DNA of 14,939 nucleotides, taken from assembly GCA_900548535.1 (NCBI GenBank), contig URLG01000063.1, positions 1 to 14,939 of the forward strand. The letters run 5' to 3'. The position numbers and the translations under genes were made by a program. The notes beneath the pieces are model-generated. The model saw nothing but the letters and a program-made list of their open reading frames with translations. It was not told where the DNA came from and searched no databases. Source of the stretch: Candidatus Segatella intestinihominis. GTDB lineage: Bacteria; Bacteroidota; Bacteroidia; Bacteroidales; Bacteroidaceae. This document shows, piece after piece, positions 5,943-13,684 of this stretch (position 1 is the first letter of the stretch; every line of letters begins with the position of its first letter).

Positions 5943-7481
5943 ATGTCAAACTTTGATTTAAAACTTTCTTCTCGAATAGATGAAACCACGCAGCGGAGTG
6001 AAATACTTTTGCGTTTTCATTGTGGAAGAAACGTGGACTTTAGAGTAAAGAGTGGAATATACATTCAGCAGAGCCACTTTCGATATTTTGTTAATAGAGA
6101 GGCTACAAGGAAATCGGGGATAAATATTCCCGATAAGGTCGTTTCGGCAACAAAGGAAGAAGCTAAAAAGAAAGGCTATAAATTAAAAATGTATGGTGAG
6201 GTTGTTATTGCTGAACGTTTGATTACTCCTGATGTGAAGTATGATCAAGAGCAGAATAAACAGCTTATGAACATACAGCAGGCTATCATGGAAGCCTATA
6301 AGGAAGAGGAAAATGGGACAATAGATTCCAAATGGCTTGAGAAGGTTGTTTATAAGTTCCATCATCCCGGTAAGAAACTTTCGGCAAAATCTCGTAGGGG
6401 TAAAAGACAAAAGTCTATTTATGACCTGGCTGAAGAGTATCTGGAAAAGAAGCGCTTCTCGTATGATCATACCAAAGCCTTCCGGGTGTTGATTCGGGAT
6501 TGGGCTCGATATGAAGCTTTCAAGAAGAAAGTGATGCAGGAGAAGTTTGCTTGGAATATAGACAAGATGACTCGTAAAGATATTGAAGATTTCGAGGAGT
6601 ATCTTCGTTATGAGAAGACATTATCGGAGAAATACCCTAAGCAGTTTGAAAGTATTCTTGAAGAGTATCCGGTTGAAATCAACGTGGTGCATACGATGAC
6701 CAAATTGCAAGACCGTGGAGAGAATACCATTGTGAAACTTAAAAAGAAATTCAAGGCGTTTATGCAATGGTTGTATGAAACGGAGAGAACCACCAATCGC
6801 CCTTTCGATGGAATCAAGATAGGAGTGGAGAAGTATGGTACACCTATTTATATAACAAAGGAAGAACGAAATCTTGTGGCTGAAACAGATATTCCTGCAA
6901 TGTTTGAAAAACTGGATGATGAGGATAAGAAGGCATGTTCAAAACTTCCTTTAAGGACATTGGAAACTCAGCGTGATATATTTGTGTTCCAGTGTTTGGT
7001 AGGTTGTCGTGTTGGGGATCTTACGAGATTGACTTCTCAGAACATCACTCAGGGAATCTTGGAATATGTGCCGAGTAAGACGGCCGATGAGGATGCTCCG
7101 GTGAAGCCTCGTATTCCGTTAAATCCATGTGCTTTGAAATTGGTGAAGAAATATGAGGGTGTTGATAAGGATGGACGTTTGTTTCCTTTCATCAGTCCAC
7201 AGAAGTACAATGATGCCATCAAGGCTATCCTGTTGATTTGTGGCATCACAAGAATCGTTCAGGTTCGCAACTCAACGACAGGGGAGAATGAAATGAAACG
7301 AATTTGTGATGTTGCCAGTTCTCACATGGCTCGTCGTACTTTCGTTGGTGCAGCTTATAAGGCTGTTCGTGACCCGAATATCGTTGGAAAGATGAGTGGT
7401 CATGTTGAGGGAAGTAGGGCATTCAATCGCTATCGCCAGATAGATGATGACATTTTAAAAGAAACAATTAATTGCATTTAG
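5943..7481 (+). CDS. int: Tyrosine recombinase / integrase (Bacteroides phage-integrase type)
   Basis: The protein catalyses site-specific integration and excision of the element. In the 512-residue product all catalytic residues are present: R356 (CRVGDL), K379 (PSKT), H461 and R464 (SSHMARR), H487 (GHVEG) and nucleophile Y497 (NRYRQ). The N-terminal half carries an arm-binding-like region (about 1-60) and a SAM-like core-binding region (about 150-290). The reading frame is open from a TTG at 5922, but that codon lies in the -7 promoter box, so I chose the ATG at 5943. The next gene starts 2 bases after the stop, so the two are translationally linked. The length is somewhat above the family's usual 400 residues, mostly through an extended region around residues 80-150. 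Confidence 0.93.
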   Translation: MSNFDLKLSSRIDETTQRSEILLRFHCGRNVDFRVKSGIYIQQSHFRYFVNREATRKSGINIPDKVVSATKEEAKKKGYKLKMYGEVVIAERLITPDVKYDQEQNKQLMNIQQAIMEAYKEEENGTIDSKWLEKVVYKFHHPGKKLSAKSRRGKRQKSIYDLAEEYLEKKRFSYDHTKAFRVLIRDWARYEAFKKKVMQEKFAWNIDKMTRKDIEDFEEYLRYEKTLSEKYPKQFESILEEYPVEINVVHTMTKLQDRGENTIVKLKKKFKAFMQWLYETERTTNRPFDGIKIGVEKYGTPIYITKEERNLVAETDIPAMFEKLDDEDKKACSKLPLRTLETQRDIFVFQCLVGCRVGDLTRLTSQNITQGILEYVPSKTADEDAPVKPRIPLNPCALKLVKKYEGVDKDGRLFPFISPQKYNDAIKAILLICGITRIVQVRNSTTGENEMKRICDVASSHMARRTFVGAAYKAVRDPNIVGKMSGHVEGSRAFNRYRQIDDDILKETINCI

Positions 7482-7483
7482 TT

Positions 7484-8413
7484 ATGATAAATTTAGCTAG
7501 TAGAAGAAAACGACCTAAAGGTTATGTGTCAATATTTACAAATGTTGATACTTATTATAGTCATGTGTGTACTTTTAAAAATAAAAAAGTGACTGTCGTG
7601 ACAACGAAAGAAACATGGGAAAAGTTGCAGGAACTTTTTGAGATGTATACAAAGCAAGTGAAGAAGTATAAAAGACACTTTGTAGCATGGGCAATGCGTG
7701 ATTCCGTTTTTGCAAAATATAAAGAAACGTCTTTGGAGAATTCATATTTGTTTCGTGTTTTTTGTAATGGATTTAATGCAGCATACAAATATTTCTTCTT
7801 TGATAATATTTGCCAAATGACATCTGAGAATGCTATCAAAAATCAAATTAAAGCATATCGAAACAGTGCCAGAGTGCCTTCATTGGATTTTGAGCCAAAT
7901 GAGGATTCTTGTTCAGTTTCAGAATTTGCTGACTATTGTTTCGATTTAGGTCAAATGACTGCAGCATACTATGCTCTTGCAAAATTTAATTTGCTAGAGC
8001 AAAAATTTAAGAAAGTAAATAATTTGCATGATTTCCTGAAATTGGACAGTAATTCTGAAAAGAGTGACGATTACATTGAAAAGTTTGTTGATGTAGGTTT
8101 GCGTTATATAAAATCGGAAAAGGGTACGAGAGCAAAGCGTGCTGCTGCTTTTATTTATCATCTGAATTTAAAAGATGATATTAAGGTTCGTTTTCCTGAG
8201 GATAAAAATACGAAGGCATATAACTATGAGATAATTTCTTTCTTATGGCAGGAAGTTCATGCCGAGGATGTATCTGAGGGGGATTTGAAAGCTAAAGAAA
8301 GTTTTGTGAAAGCTGTGCAACGATATTTGAGGACTAATGATGGTAAAACTCTGAAAATCAAGATTGAAGATTTGCAACAGTTTGAAAAACAGTTGATTGA
8401 GAGTGGATTATAA
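7484..8413 (+). CDS. Unknown protein coupled to the integrase (about 309 residues)
   Basis: The ATG at 7484 lies 2 bases after the integrase stop, and a strong terminator follows the gene, so integrase and this gene form a closed two-gene operon. The protein is soluble, rich in lysine and aromatic residues, has a basic N-terminus (SRRKRPKG), no signal peptide and no clear membrane segment. A helical region with FADYCFDLGQMTAAYYALAKF stands out around residues 142-170, and the C-terminal third is highly charged. I do not recognise a family. Its position suggests an accessory factor for recombination or element maintenance, but it could be cargo. A TTG 12 bases upstream extends the frame but overlaps the integrase end and is less likely as a start. 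Confidence 0.75.
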   Translation: MINLASRRKRPKGYVSIFTNVDTYYSHVCTFKNKKVTVVTTKETWEKLQELFEMYTKQVKKYKRHFVAWAMRDSVFAKYKETSLENSYLFRVFCNGFNAAYKYFFFDNICQMTSENAIKNQIKAYRNSARVPSLDFEPNEDSCSVSEFADYCFDLGQMTAAYYALAKFNLLEQKFKKVNNLHDFLKLDSNSEKSDDYIEKFVDVGLRYIKSEKGTRAKRAAAFIYHLNLKDDIKVRFPEDKNTKAYNYEIISFLWQEVHAEDVSEGDLKAKESFVKAVQRYLRTNDGKTLKIKIEDLQQFEKQLIESGL

Positions 8414-8420
8414 TAATTAG

Positions 8421-8457
8421 AAGGTGTTCCTAAAAAATGTTGGGAACACCTTTTTTT
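8421..8457 (+). terminator. Strong Rho-independent terminator of the integrase operon
   Basis: AAGGTGTTCC (8421-8430) pairs with GGAACACCTT (8443-8452), followed by a run of T to 8457. It separates the integrase unit from the replication unit. Confidence 0.9.
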
Positions 8458-8532
8458 CTTTTAATTTGTTCCTGTTTTTAGATAATTTTTTTGAGGAACA
8501 TAAGATTTCTTTTTTCTTAGATTTTTCTATTG

Positions 8533-8601
8533 TATTTTTGCAGCGCAATTCGTTTCATTGGCTTTCAAGTAATAATATTTTAGAGACCTCTTGAAATGAA
8601 A
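8533..8601 (+). promoter_or_regulatory. Promoter and structured leader of the replication operon
   Basis: TATTTTTG at 8533-8540 fits the -7 consensus; the -33 box is weak (TTTC near 8507). The leader then runs about 85 bases before the ATG at 8631. It contains TTTCAT (8553-8558) and TTCAAG (8564-8569), which pair in order with CTTGAA (8590-8595) and ATGAAA (8596-8601). This gives a 12-base-pair stem with a 5-base bulge. The structure could regulate expression, but it matches no riboswitch I know. Confidence 0.5.
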
Positions 8602-8630
8602 AATGTATAATTTTAAAGCTATAATAGATT

Positions 8631-8912
8631 ATGAATACAAGTGAAATTTTAAGTAACAACATGAGTCTTGCCATTCTTAATATGGCAGATTTGAAGGAAC
8701 TCTTTCTGAATTGGCAGGAAGAGATGAATCAGAAATCTCTGAAGGTTGAATCTCCATTGTTGACTCCAGATGAGGTAGCGAGCAAGTATCGTATATCTAA
8801 GGTGACGCTATGGCGTTGGGCGAAGGATGGATTGCTCAAACCTGTTAAGATGGGAAGAAAGTCTTTCTATCGTCAGTCGGATATAGAGCGTGTCTTTGAT
8901 CTTGATAAATAA
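8631..8912 (+). CDS. Excisionase-like helix-turn-helix protein
   Basis: The 93-residue protein has an HTH_17/MerR-like winged helix in its C-terminal half (residues about 44-93). It reads LLTPDEVASKYRISKVTLWRWAKDG, followed by the wing GRKSFYR and IERVF. Such proteins serve as excisionases or directionality factors and small regulators in Bacteroides elements. The N-terminal 40 residues are a helical extension. The gene heads the replication operon, and DUF3987 follows after 6 bases. It probably helps excision and may regulate the integrase promoter, where tandem repeats lie; this is inferred from context. Confidence 0.85.
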   Translation: MNTSEILSNNMSLAILNMADLKELFLNWQEEMNQKSLKVESPLLTPDEVASKYRISKVTLWRWAKDGLLKPVKMGRKSFYRQSDIERVFDLDK

Positions 8913-8918
8913 TATGGT

Positions 8919-10265
8919 ATGCTTAAAATCAATTCGCATTCACTGGATGCTCCACCAAAGGAATTGCCTACTTATGTTCTTCGTCTGGAAGTACAGCGAG
9001 TCATCGAGCAATATGCTAAGGTATTCCAGTGCCCGAAGGATTTCATCACATCTGCGGTGTATTGTATCGTGGCAACTTTGTGTGGAAAACATGTGACGAT
9101 TCATGATGGGAAGTATCGAAATCATCCTAATCTATGGATTTGTCATATAGCTCCAAGCGGTTCAAACAAAAGTTCACCAATCAAGGCACTTTTGGAACCT
9201 ATGCATCAAGAGGATGGTAAACGCTATAGGGATTTTCGTGATAAATATAAGGTCTTCAAAAAGAATGTCGAGGAGGATGAACCTGTATTTAATCAACTGA
9301 TAGTCTCAGATGTTACTCCTGAAGGCTTGTATCAGGTGCTTGATAGAAGATGTGACTCTCATGATGGACTTCTTTTGTACCGAGATGAAATCAAGGGTTT
9401 CATAGATGATATCGGACGTTATCATAATAGTGGTGAGATAAGCAACTATCTTTCCATCTGGGATGGTACCACTTTCTCTGTCACTCGAAAGACTCAAATG
9501 CCAATTCGTATAGAACATCCATTTCTTTGCATGATGGGTGGCATCCAGCCAGATGCTTTTGCTGAAGCTTTCAAAAGGAATTTGGCTAGTTTGGGTTATG
9601 TGCAGAGGTGGCTGTTTGTGTATCCCGACAATATACCGAAGTCATTTTATTCTGAGGTAGTGTTGGAATCATCCTATGTAGAAGCTTGGAATGAGATCTT
9701 CACGAAGCTATTGAAGATGGGGAATATGGAACTGACGCTCAGTGCTGAAGCTAAGCAAGTGTACATAGATTACTATAACGAAACAAAGGCTAGAACGGAT
9801 GAAAATGATTCGTTCCAGGCATCGATGTTATCGAAATTGTGTATTCATGTATTGAAATGGTGTGCCATTACTCACATCTTGTCTTGCCAAGATGATGCTG
9901 GGCCTGGTTGTTATTTTGCTTTGCCATATTCTACAGAGGTGTCAGCAGAAGAAATGAAGTATAGTGTGGAGTGTATGCGCTACTTCGAATATTGTGGAAC
10001 CAAAGCATTGAATCTTATTACAGGAGGACCGACAGCTAAGAAGATGACGAAAGAACAGTTGATTAAACAGTTGTATTCCCTAGTAGGAGAAGGTAAAATG
10101 AATATTACTAAGTTTGCAGAAGGTATTGGTGTTAGCAGGCAATACGTGAGTAGGATAGTCAATAAACAGCCAGAACTTCATGGTTGCGGTTGCGCATCAA
10201 CGGAAACCCCTTTATATAAAGGAAGTTCAAGCGTAATCCTACCGCAACCTGCTGTAGCAGAATGA
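8919..10265 (+). CDS. DUF3987 P-loop protein, probable replicative helicase-like component
   Basis: The 448-residue protein has a Walker A-like loop APSGSNKSSP (N83-K84-S85-S86), Walker B LLLYRDE (D156-E157), and the family's WDGTTFSVTRKTQ and PFLCMMGGIQPDAF blocks. Glycine of the standard GKS/T is asparagine here. A helix-turn-helix lies near the C-terminus (residues about 395-415, ITKFAEGIGVSRQYVSRIV). The last 28 residues look unstructured and are encoded by DNA containing GGTTGCGGT repeats and a 14-base palindrome. DUF3987 proteins usually accompany VirE_N/primase genes in Bacteroides mobile elements, as here. A role in replicating the excised circle is likely but not shown. Confidence 0.85.
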   Translation: MLKINSHSLDAPPKELPTYVLRLEVQRVIEQYAKVFQCPKDFITSAVYCIVATLCGKHVTIHDGKYRNHPNLWICHIAPSGSNKSSPIKALLEPMHQEDGKRYRDFRDKYKVFKKNVEEDEPVFNQLIVSDVTPEGLYQVLDRRCDSHDGLLLYRDEIKGFIDDIGRYHNSGEISNYLSIWDGTTFSVTRKTQMPIRIEHPFLCMMGGIQPDAFAEAFKRNLASLGYVQRWLFVYPDNIPKSFYSEVVLESSYVEAWNEIFTKLLKMGNMELTLSAEAKQVYIDYYNETKARTDENDSFQASMLSKLCIHVLKWCAITHILSCQDDAGPGCYFALPYSTEVSAEEMKYSVECMRYFEYCGTKALNLITGGPTAKKMTKEQLIKQLYSLVGEGKMNITKFAEGIGVSRQYVSRIVNKQPELHGCGCASTETPLYKGSSSVILPQPAVAE

Positions 10266-10294
10266 TAAGCCTCAGATTGAAATATGGTTGCGGT
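10182..10294. repeat. Three GGTTGCGGT sites with a central 14-base palindrome
   Basis: GGTTGCGGT occurs directly at 10182-10190 and 10286-10294 and inverted (ACCGCAACC) at 10241-10249. CCTTTATATAAAGG at 10209-10222 is a perfect palindrome between the first pair. The cluster spans the 3' end of the DUF3987 gene and the gap before the primase gene. It could be a replication origin, a regulatory site or an mRNA hairpin. Confidence 0.6.
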
Positions 10295-10370
10295 GGGTTG
10301 CTGTTCTATCTTGTTGATAATTAGAAATATAGGACGTGTCGCAACTGAAACTATAAAATAAGGTATATCT

Positions 10371-11252
10371 ATGAATATATTTTCAAGGCAAATATCAGTT
10401 TACGATGGAGTCACTGATAATGTGGGAAGGGTAATTACCTTGCATGATTTCCTTTTCTCTAAAGAGTATGCAAATGTCATCCAGATGATGCGCTGTATTG
10501 CAGATAAGGAGGAACGGGATAAATGGAAGCGGCGACTCCCACAAGCAGCTATTAGTGGTGTGTTTGCTCCAACGAGAGCCGTTGGGTACATAACGCAATA
10601 TTCGGGGTTGATAAGTATAGATGTAGATTCTAAGGAAAACCCAGATATAAAGAATTGGGAAGAACTCAAAACTCAGTTGGCTGTATTGCCTCAGATTGCT
10701 TATTGTTCGCTCAGTGTTAGTGGTAAAGGTATCTTCGCCATTATTCCTTTGCGGTATCCACAAAATCATTTGCAACAGTTTCGACAGTTGCAAATCGACT
10801 TTGAAAAAATGGGAATCACCATAGACAAGGCGTGTAGTGATATAACTCGTATGCGTTGCATGAGTTATGATGAGCATCCGCTAATTAACATGAATGCAAT
10901 CCCATACGAAGGTGTTTATGTGGAACCACCTAGAAAGGTGTTTTATCCTCTTGGTGATTTCAATGGGAATGATGATTTTCTGGCTGTGGAAAAATGCTGT
11001 GAGATAATCAGCCGCACCGGAACGGATGTGACAGTTTCCTATGAACAATGGATGAAGGTTGGCTGTTCTCTTGCTACTCTGGGAGAAGATGGCAGACCGT
11101 TCTTCCACATCTGTAGTCAACAGAATCAGGATTATAACGAATTGAAGACAGATAAACTGTTTTCTGATTTGTTGAAGCGAAATTACCAAAGTGTTAGTAT
11201 TGGAACATTTTTTTGGATTTGCCGTCAATATGGTATCCGAATCCATTCATAA
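10371..11252 (+). CDS. VirE_N (BT4734-like) plus PriCT-2 primase-like protein
   Basis: The protein has 293 residues. Residues about 50-175 form the VirE_N/BT4734 primase-like domain: GLISIDVDSKENPD with D84 and D86 as the likely metal-binding acids, SVSGKG at 115-120, and the TRMRCMSYD block (R160, R162). Residues about 200-290 look like a PriCT-2 domain, with YEQWMKVGCSLATLGEDGR and a final FFWICRQYGI. With DUF3987 upstream it would form a split primase-helicase pair for copying the element after excision. Unlike the VapE-like protein at the left of the window, the catalytic acids are present. The gap before the gene (10266-10370) contains one GGTTGCGGT site but no clear promoter. Confidence 0.85.
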   Translation: MNIFSRQISVYDGVTDNVGRVITLHDFLFSKEYANVIQMMRCIADKEERDKWKRRLPQAAISGVFAPTRAVGYITQYSGLISIDVDSKENPDIKNWEELKTQLAVLPQIAYCSLSVSGKGIFAIIPLRYPQNHLQQFRQLQIDFEKMGITIDKACSDITRMRCMSYDEHPLINMNAIPYEGVYVEPPRKVFYPLGDFNGNDDFLAVEKCCEIISRTGTDVTVSYEQWMKVGCSLATLGEDGRPFFHICSQQNQDYNELKTDKLFSDLLKRNYQSVSIGTFFWICRQYGIRIHS

Positions 11253-11269
11253 AATAAATTTTAGAATTA

Positions 11270-11794
11270 ATGAAAGCAATAACAATTCCAACAAGTCTTT
11301 ATGTTGCTTTAGCGCAATTGGAAGACAAAGATGCGGGACAGATAGCAAAAGCTATCGCTCGCTATGTAGAAGAGGAAAAGGAACCAGCTTTTTCCAATTC
11401 CCTTTTGAAAGCGTTCTTTACGCTTTTTCGTGAACAAATCGATGCTCAACGTAATGCTTATGAGCAGCGTCGTGTTGTTAATACTCAGAATGCTCAACGC
11501 AAAGTGAGTAAAAAACGAGTCGTACCGAAGAAGACCGAATCGGTTGTTGAAGAGAAGAAAGAGGAAGTTGTTTCTAACGCTCCAATTCCTTTGCAGCGAT
11601 TGGTTGATGTCTATCCGAAAATCGGTACTTATACGGGGGAATTTCAAAATGCTTGGGATTCTATGGCGGAGTCTGATAAGCAGCGTGCCATAGATTTTGT
11701 TCCAGTTTATTTGAGTCAGTTTCCGGAGCCTTCTGCCCAGTTCTATTTGAATCAATACTTGAAGGCTAAGCCTTGGGACAAGGTAACTGGTTAA
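11270..11794 (+). CDS. DUF6291-like protein, possible replication accessory
   Basis: The 174-residue protein opens with a segment (IARYVEEEKEPAFSNSLLKAFFTLFREQID) similar in pattern to DUF6291-type phage and element proteins. A basic, low-complexity linker follows at about 77-100. The C-terminal segment (FQNAWDSMAESDKQRAI, FPEPSAQFYLNQYLK, KPWDK) resembles the C-terminal helices of phage replisome organisers. The gene starts 17 bases after the primase-like gene and ends the replication operon. The family call is from memory of the pattern and is tentative; a role in replication is inferred from position. Confidence 0.6.
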   Translation: MKAITIPTSLYVALAQLEDKDAGQIAKAIARYVEEEKEPAFSNSLLKAFFTLFREQIDAQRNAYEQRRVVNTQNAQRKVSKKRVVPKKTESVVEEKKEEVVSNAPIPLQRLVDVYPKIGTYTGEFQNAWDSMAESDKQRAIDFVPVYLSQFPEPSAQFYLNQYLKAKPWDKVTG

Positions 11795-11978
11795 AGGGCT
11801 GAAAGGGTTGTGGGTAAGCAGAGGTGACGGCATTTCTGTTGCGAGATATGCCGAGGTATTACCTTTGCTGCGCTCGGTATCCTCTGCGTTCTCGCCTCCT
11901 TTCTTTGAGAAAGAGCGGAGGATGAAGTCGTTCGCAGGCTCACAACTCTTGATATGAACATTTTAAACGATTAAAGAA
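11795..11978. other. oriT: Candidate origin of transfer (oriT) with nested inverted repeats
   Basis: This gap before the mobilisation genes is richer in GC than its neighbours and dense in symmetry. GCAGAGG (11818-11824) pairs with CCTCTGC (11881-11887) as an outer arm. Inside lie CGGCAT/ATGCCG (11828-11833, 11848-11853), GGTA-T-TACC (11855-11863) and CCGAG/CTCGG (11851-11855, 11873-11877). A separate stem follows: CCTCC (11895-11899) with GGAGG (11917-11921) around CTTTC/GAAAG. A TATCCTCTGC at 11878-11887 recalls the TATCCTG-type nick sites of IncP relaxases, only loosely. Bacteroides mobilizable elements carry oriT immediately upstream of their mob genes. Confidence 0.6.
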
Positions 11979-12380
11979 ATGACAAATAAAAGAAAACAAA
12001 TATCATTGGAGAATAAACGAAATCATGTGGTAGTTACCAAGGTGACTCAGGGTGAATATTCGAAGATTTGTTTGGCTGCTAAAAGTTGTAATATGACAGT
12101 AAGTAGCTTTATTCGTGCTCGTTGTTTTGGGTATAAGCCAAAGAACAAGTTGTCTAATGAAGAGATAAAACTGCTAGGAAATTTGGCGAAATGCCGTATT
12201 GATATGGTCAATTTTGCTAATGCTTTGTCGGGGTTAACTAACGAACAAAAGCTTTCTCTCTTTCGTAATTATCGTGTGATGTTTGATTGGTATGAGAGGG
12301 TTGTGCCAATAACGAATGCTGTAGTCGACTATTTGCAGTCGGTACAGAAAGTTAATGATTTCCCATCTAGTTCAACTTAA
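11979..12380 (+). CDS. mobA: Mobilisation accessory protein (MobA/MbeC type, ribbon-helix-helix)
   Basis: The 133-residue protein has the pattern of Bacteroides MobA and plasmid MobC accessory proteins. A basic start is followed by a ribbon strand (HVVVTKVTQGEYSKI), then AAKSCNMTVSSFIRARC as the RHH helices (about 30-48) and a helical C-terminus. Such proteins bind oriT and help the relaxase open the duplex. The gene directly follows the structured candidate oriT, and the relaxase gene starts 11 bases downstream. The symbol follows Bacteroides usage, not sequence identity to a named gene. Confidence 0.8.
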   Translation: MTNKRKQISLENKRNHVVVTKVTQGEYSKICLAAKSCNMTVSSFIRARCFGYKPKNKLSNEEIKLLGNLAKCRIDMVNFANALSGLTNEQKLSLFRNYRVMFDWYERVVPITNAVVDYLQSVQKVNDFPSSST

Positions 12381-12391
12381 ATTAGTAGTTT

Positions 12392-13669
12392 ATGATTGCA
12401 AAGGCAAAAGCAATATCACATGGTATCAATGCCATCAGATATATGAGTGGTCAGTCGGAGCACAAGAAACATCCGGAGAAAATATACCATGTATGTAATC
12501 AAAATCTTGATGCAGATATGGATGCTTTGGGGATTTGGATGATGATGAACTTGATTTCTGCATCACGAATGGATGTCAAGAATAACGTGATCCGTATCGA
12601 GATAAGTCCTTCTGCTGAACATACCAAGGACTTTTCTTTATCTGATTGGAAGAAGCTTTGGAACGATTTTATTGAAGAGTTTGACAAACAGGTAATCTAT
12701 GACAAAAAGGGTAAGTTGGTATCAGACAAAACTTATCTTGGATGTAGTATGGCTACTGTTTGGCTCCATAAAGATTCTGAGAGCGGTACACCTCATCTTC
12801 ATGCAGCAGTTAGTAGAATGACAGAATGGGGACAGATGAATAATGATCATGCCATTCATCTTCGTGCCCAACGAGCAGCTGAGATTATTGCTCGAAGATA
12901 TGGTTGGACTACGGCTTGTGAGATTCGAGACAATAATCTCAGGAAGGTGAGTGAGGATTGTATGGACATCATTAGATTAATGCCGCATTGGTCATGGGAT
13001 GAATATGCTTATTTGTTGAAAAGAAAAGGATATGATGTGCGTTTGCGTCGTGACAAAGAGGGTATCGTTCGTGGCTATGTTTTGGCGAAAGGTAATGCAA
13101 AGTACAAGGCTTCTGAATTGGGGTGTGGACGAAAGTTGACAGCCAAGAATATCGAGACTACCTGGAAATTGCTTCATCCACAGATGAGGAATGTTTCTGC
13201 TTCAATGAATAATCCTGGTCATAAGCCCCAGAAGGGTATATCTGCAGGTTTTAAAATTGATGGCTCTGGTATTGGAACTGCCGGGAATTCCACGGCAAAG
13301 TTCGTTGATGATAGATATAGCCGAGCTTTCAATTCTTATACGGAAAGAGTTCCTGGGACATCATGTGTAAGTATAAATCTTGATGGCGAAGTCTATGATC
13401 GCTTTATTCCGAAAGAGATAGAGGACTATTTTGATACGGAGTTTGATTTTCGTAGTGTAGCTAACTGGAAAATGTTGACGAATCTTGCTACAGCTTATTT
13501 TACGATGCTCGCCACTCCCAACATTTCTGTTTCAGGAGGTGGTAGTACTGGCAATGATCAGAAATGGGGACGAGATCCACGTGAAGATGAAATGGAGTGG
13601 GCACATCGTTGTGCTCAGGCTGCTATTGCTGCATTGGGAAAACGAGCAAGATATGGAAGACGTAGATAA
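12392..13669 (+). CDS. mobB: Relaxase (MobB / MOBP-like mobilisation nuclease)
   Basis: The relaxase nicks one strand at oriT and pilots it to the recipient. In this 425-residue protein the metal-binding histidines appear as H126 (VWLHKD) with PHLH, H135 and H137, followed by AAVSRMTEWG, the typical Bacteroides relaxase pattern. RIEISPSAEHTKDFSLSDWKKLW (68-90) is a second conserved block. Y17 (AIRYMSG) is a plausible active-site tyrosine. The C-terminal half (from about 200) carries a basic DNA-binding region and a less ordered tail. The gene sits between the RHH protein and the TM protein, spaced 11 and 15 bases. It looks complete. Confidence 0.9.
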   Translation: MIAKAKAISHGINAIRYMSGQSEHKKHPEKIYHVCNQNLDADMDALGIWMMMNLISASRMDVKNNVIRIEISPSAEHTKDFSLSDWKKLWNDFIEEFDKQVIYDKKGKLVSDKTYLGCSMATVWLHKDSESGTPHLHAAVSRMTEWGQMNNDHAIHLRAQRAAEIIARRYGWTTACEIRDNNLRKVSEDCMDIIRLMPHWSWDEYAYLLKRKGYDVRLRRDKEGIVRGYVLAKGNAKYKASELGCGRKLTAKNIETTWKLLHPQMRNVSASMNNPGHKPQKGISAGFKIDGSGIGTAGNSTAKFVDDRYSRAFNSYTERVPGTSCVSINLDGEVYDRFIPKEIEDYFDTEFDFRSVANWKMLTNLATAYFTMLATPNISVSGGGSTGNDQKWGRDPREDEMEWAHRCAQAAIAALGKRARYGRRR

Positions 13670-13684
13670 TAATATTATATTTAA

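Noticed and set aside
7472..7483. TTG start for the gene after the integrase
   Set aside because: It overlaps the integrase end; an ATG 2 bases after the integrase stop is a better start.
10395..10877. A 160-codon minus-strand frame within the primase-like gene
   Set aside because: It is antisense to a clear VirE_N domain and has no motif or promoter of its own.
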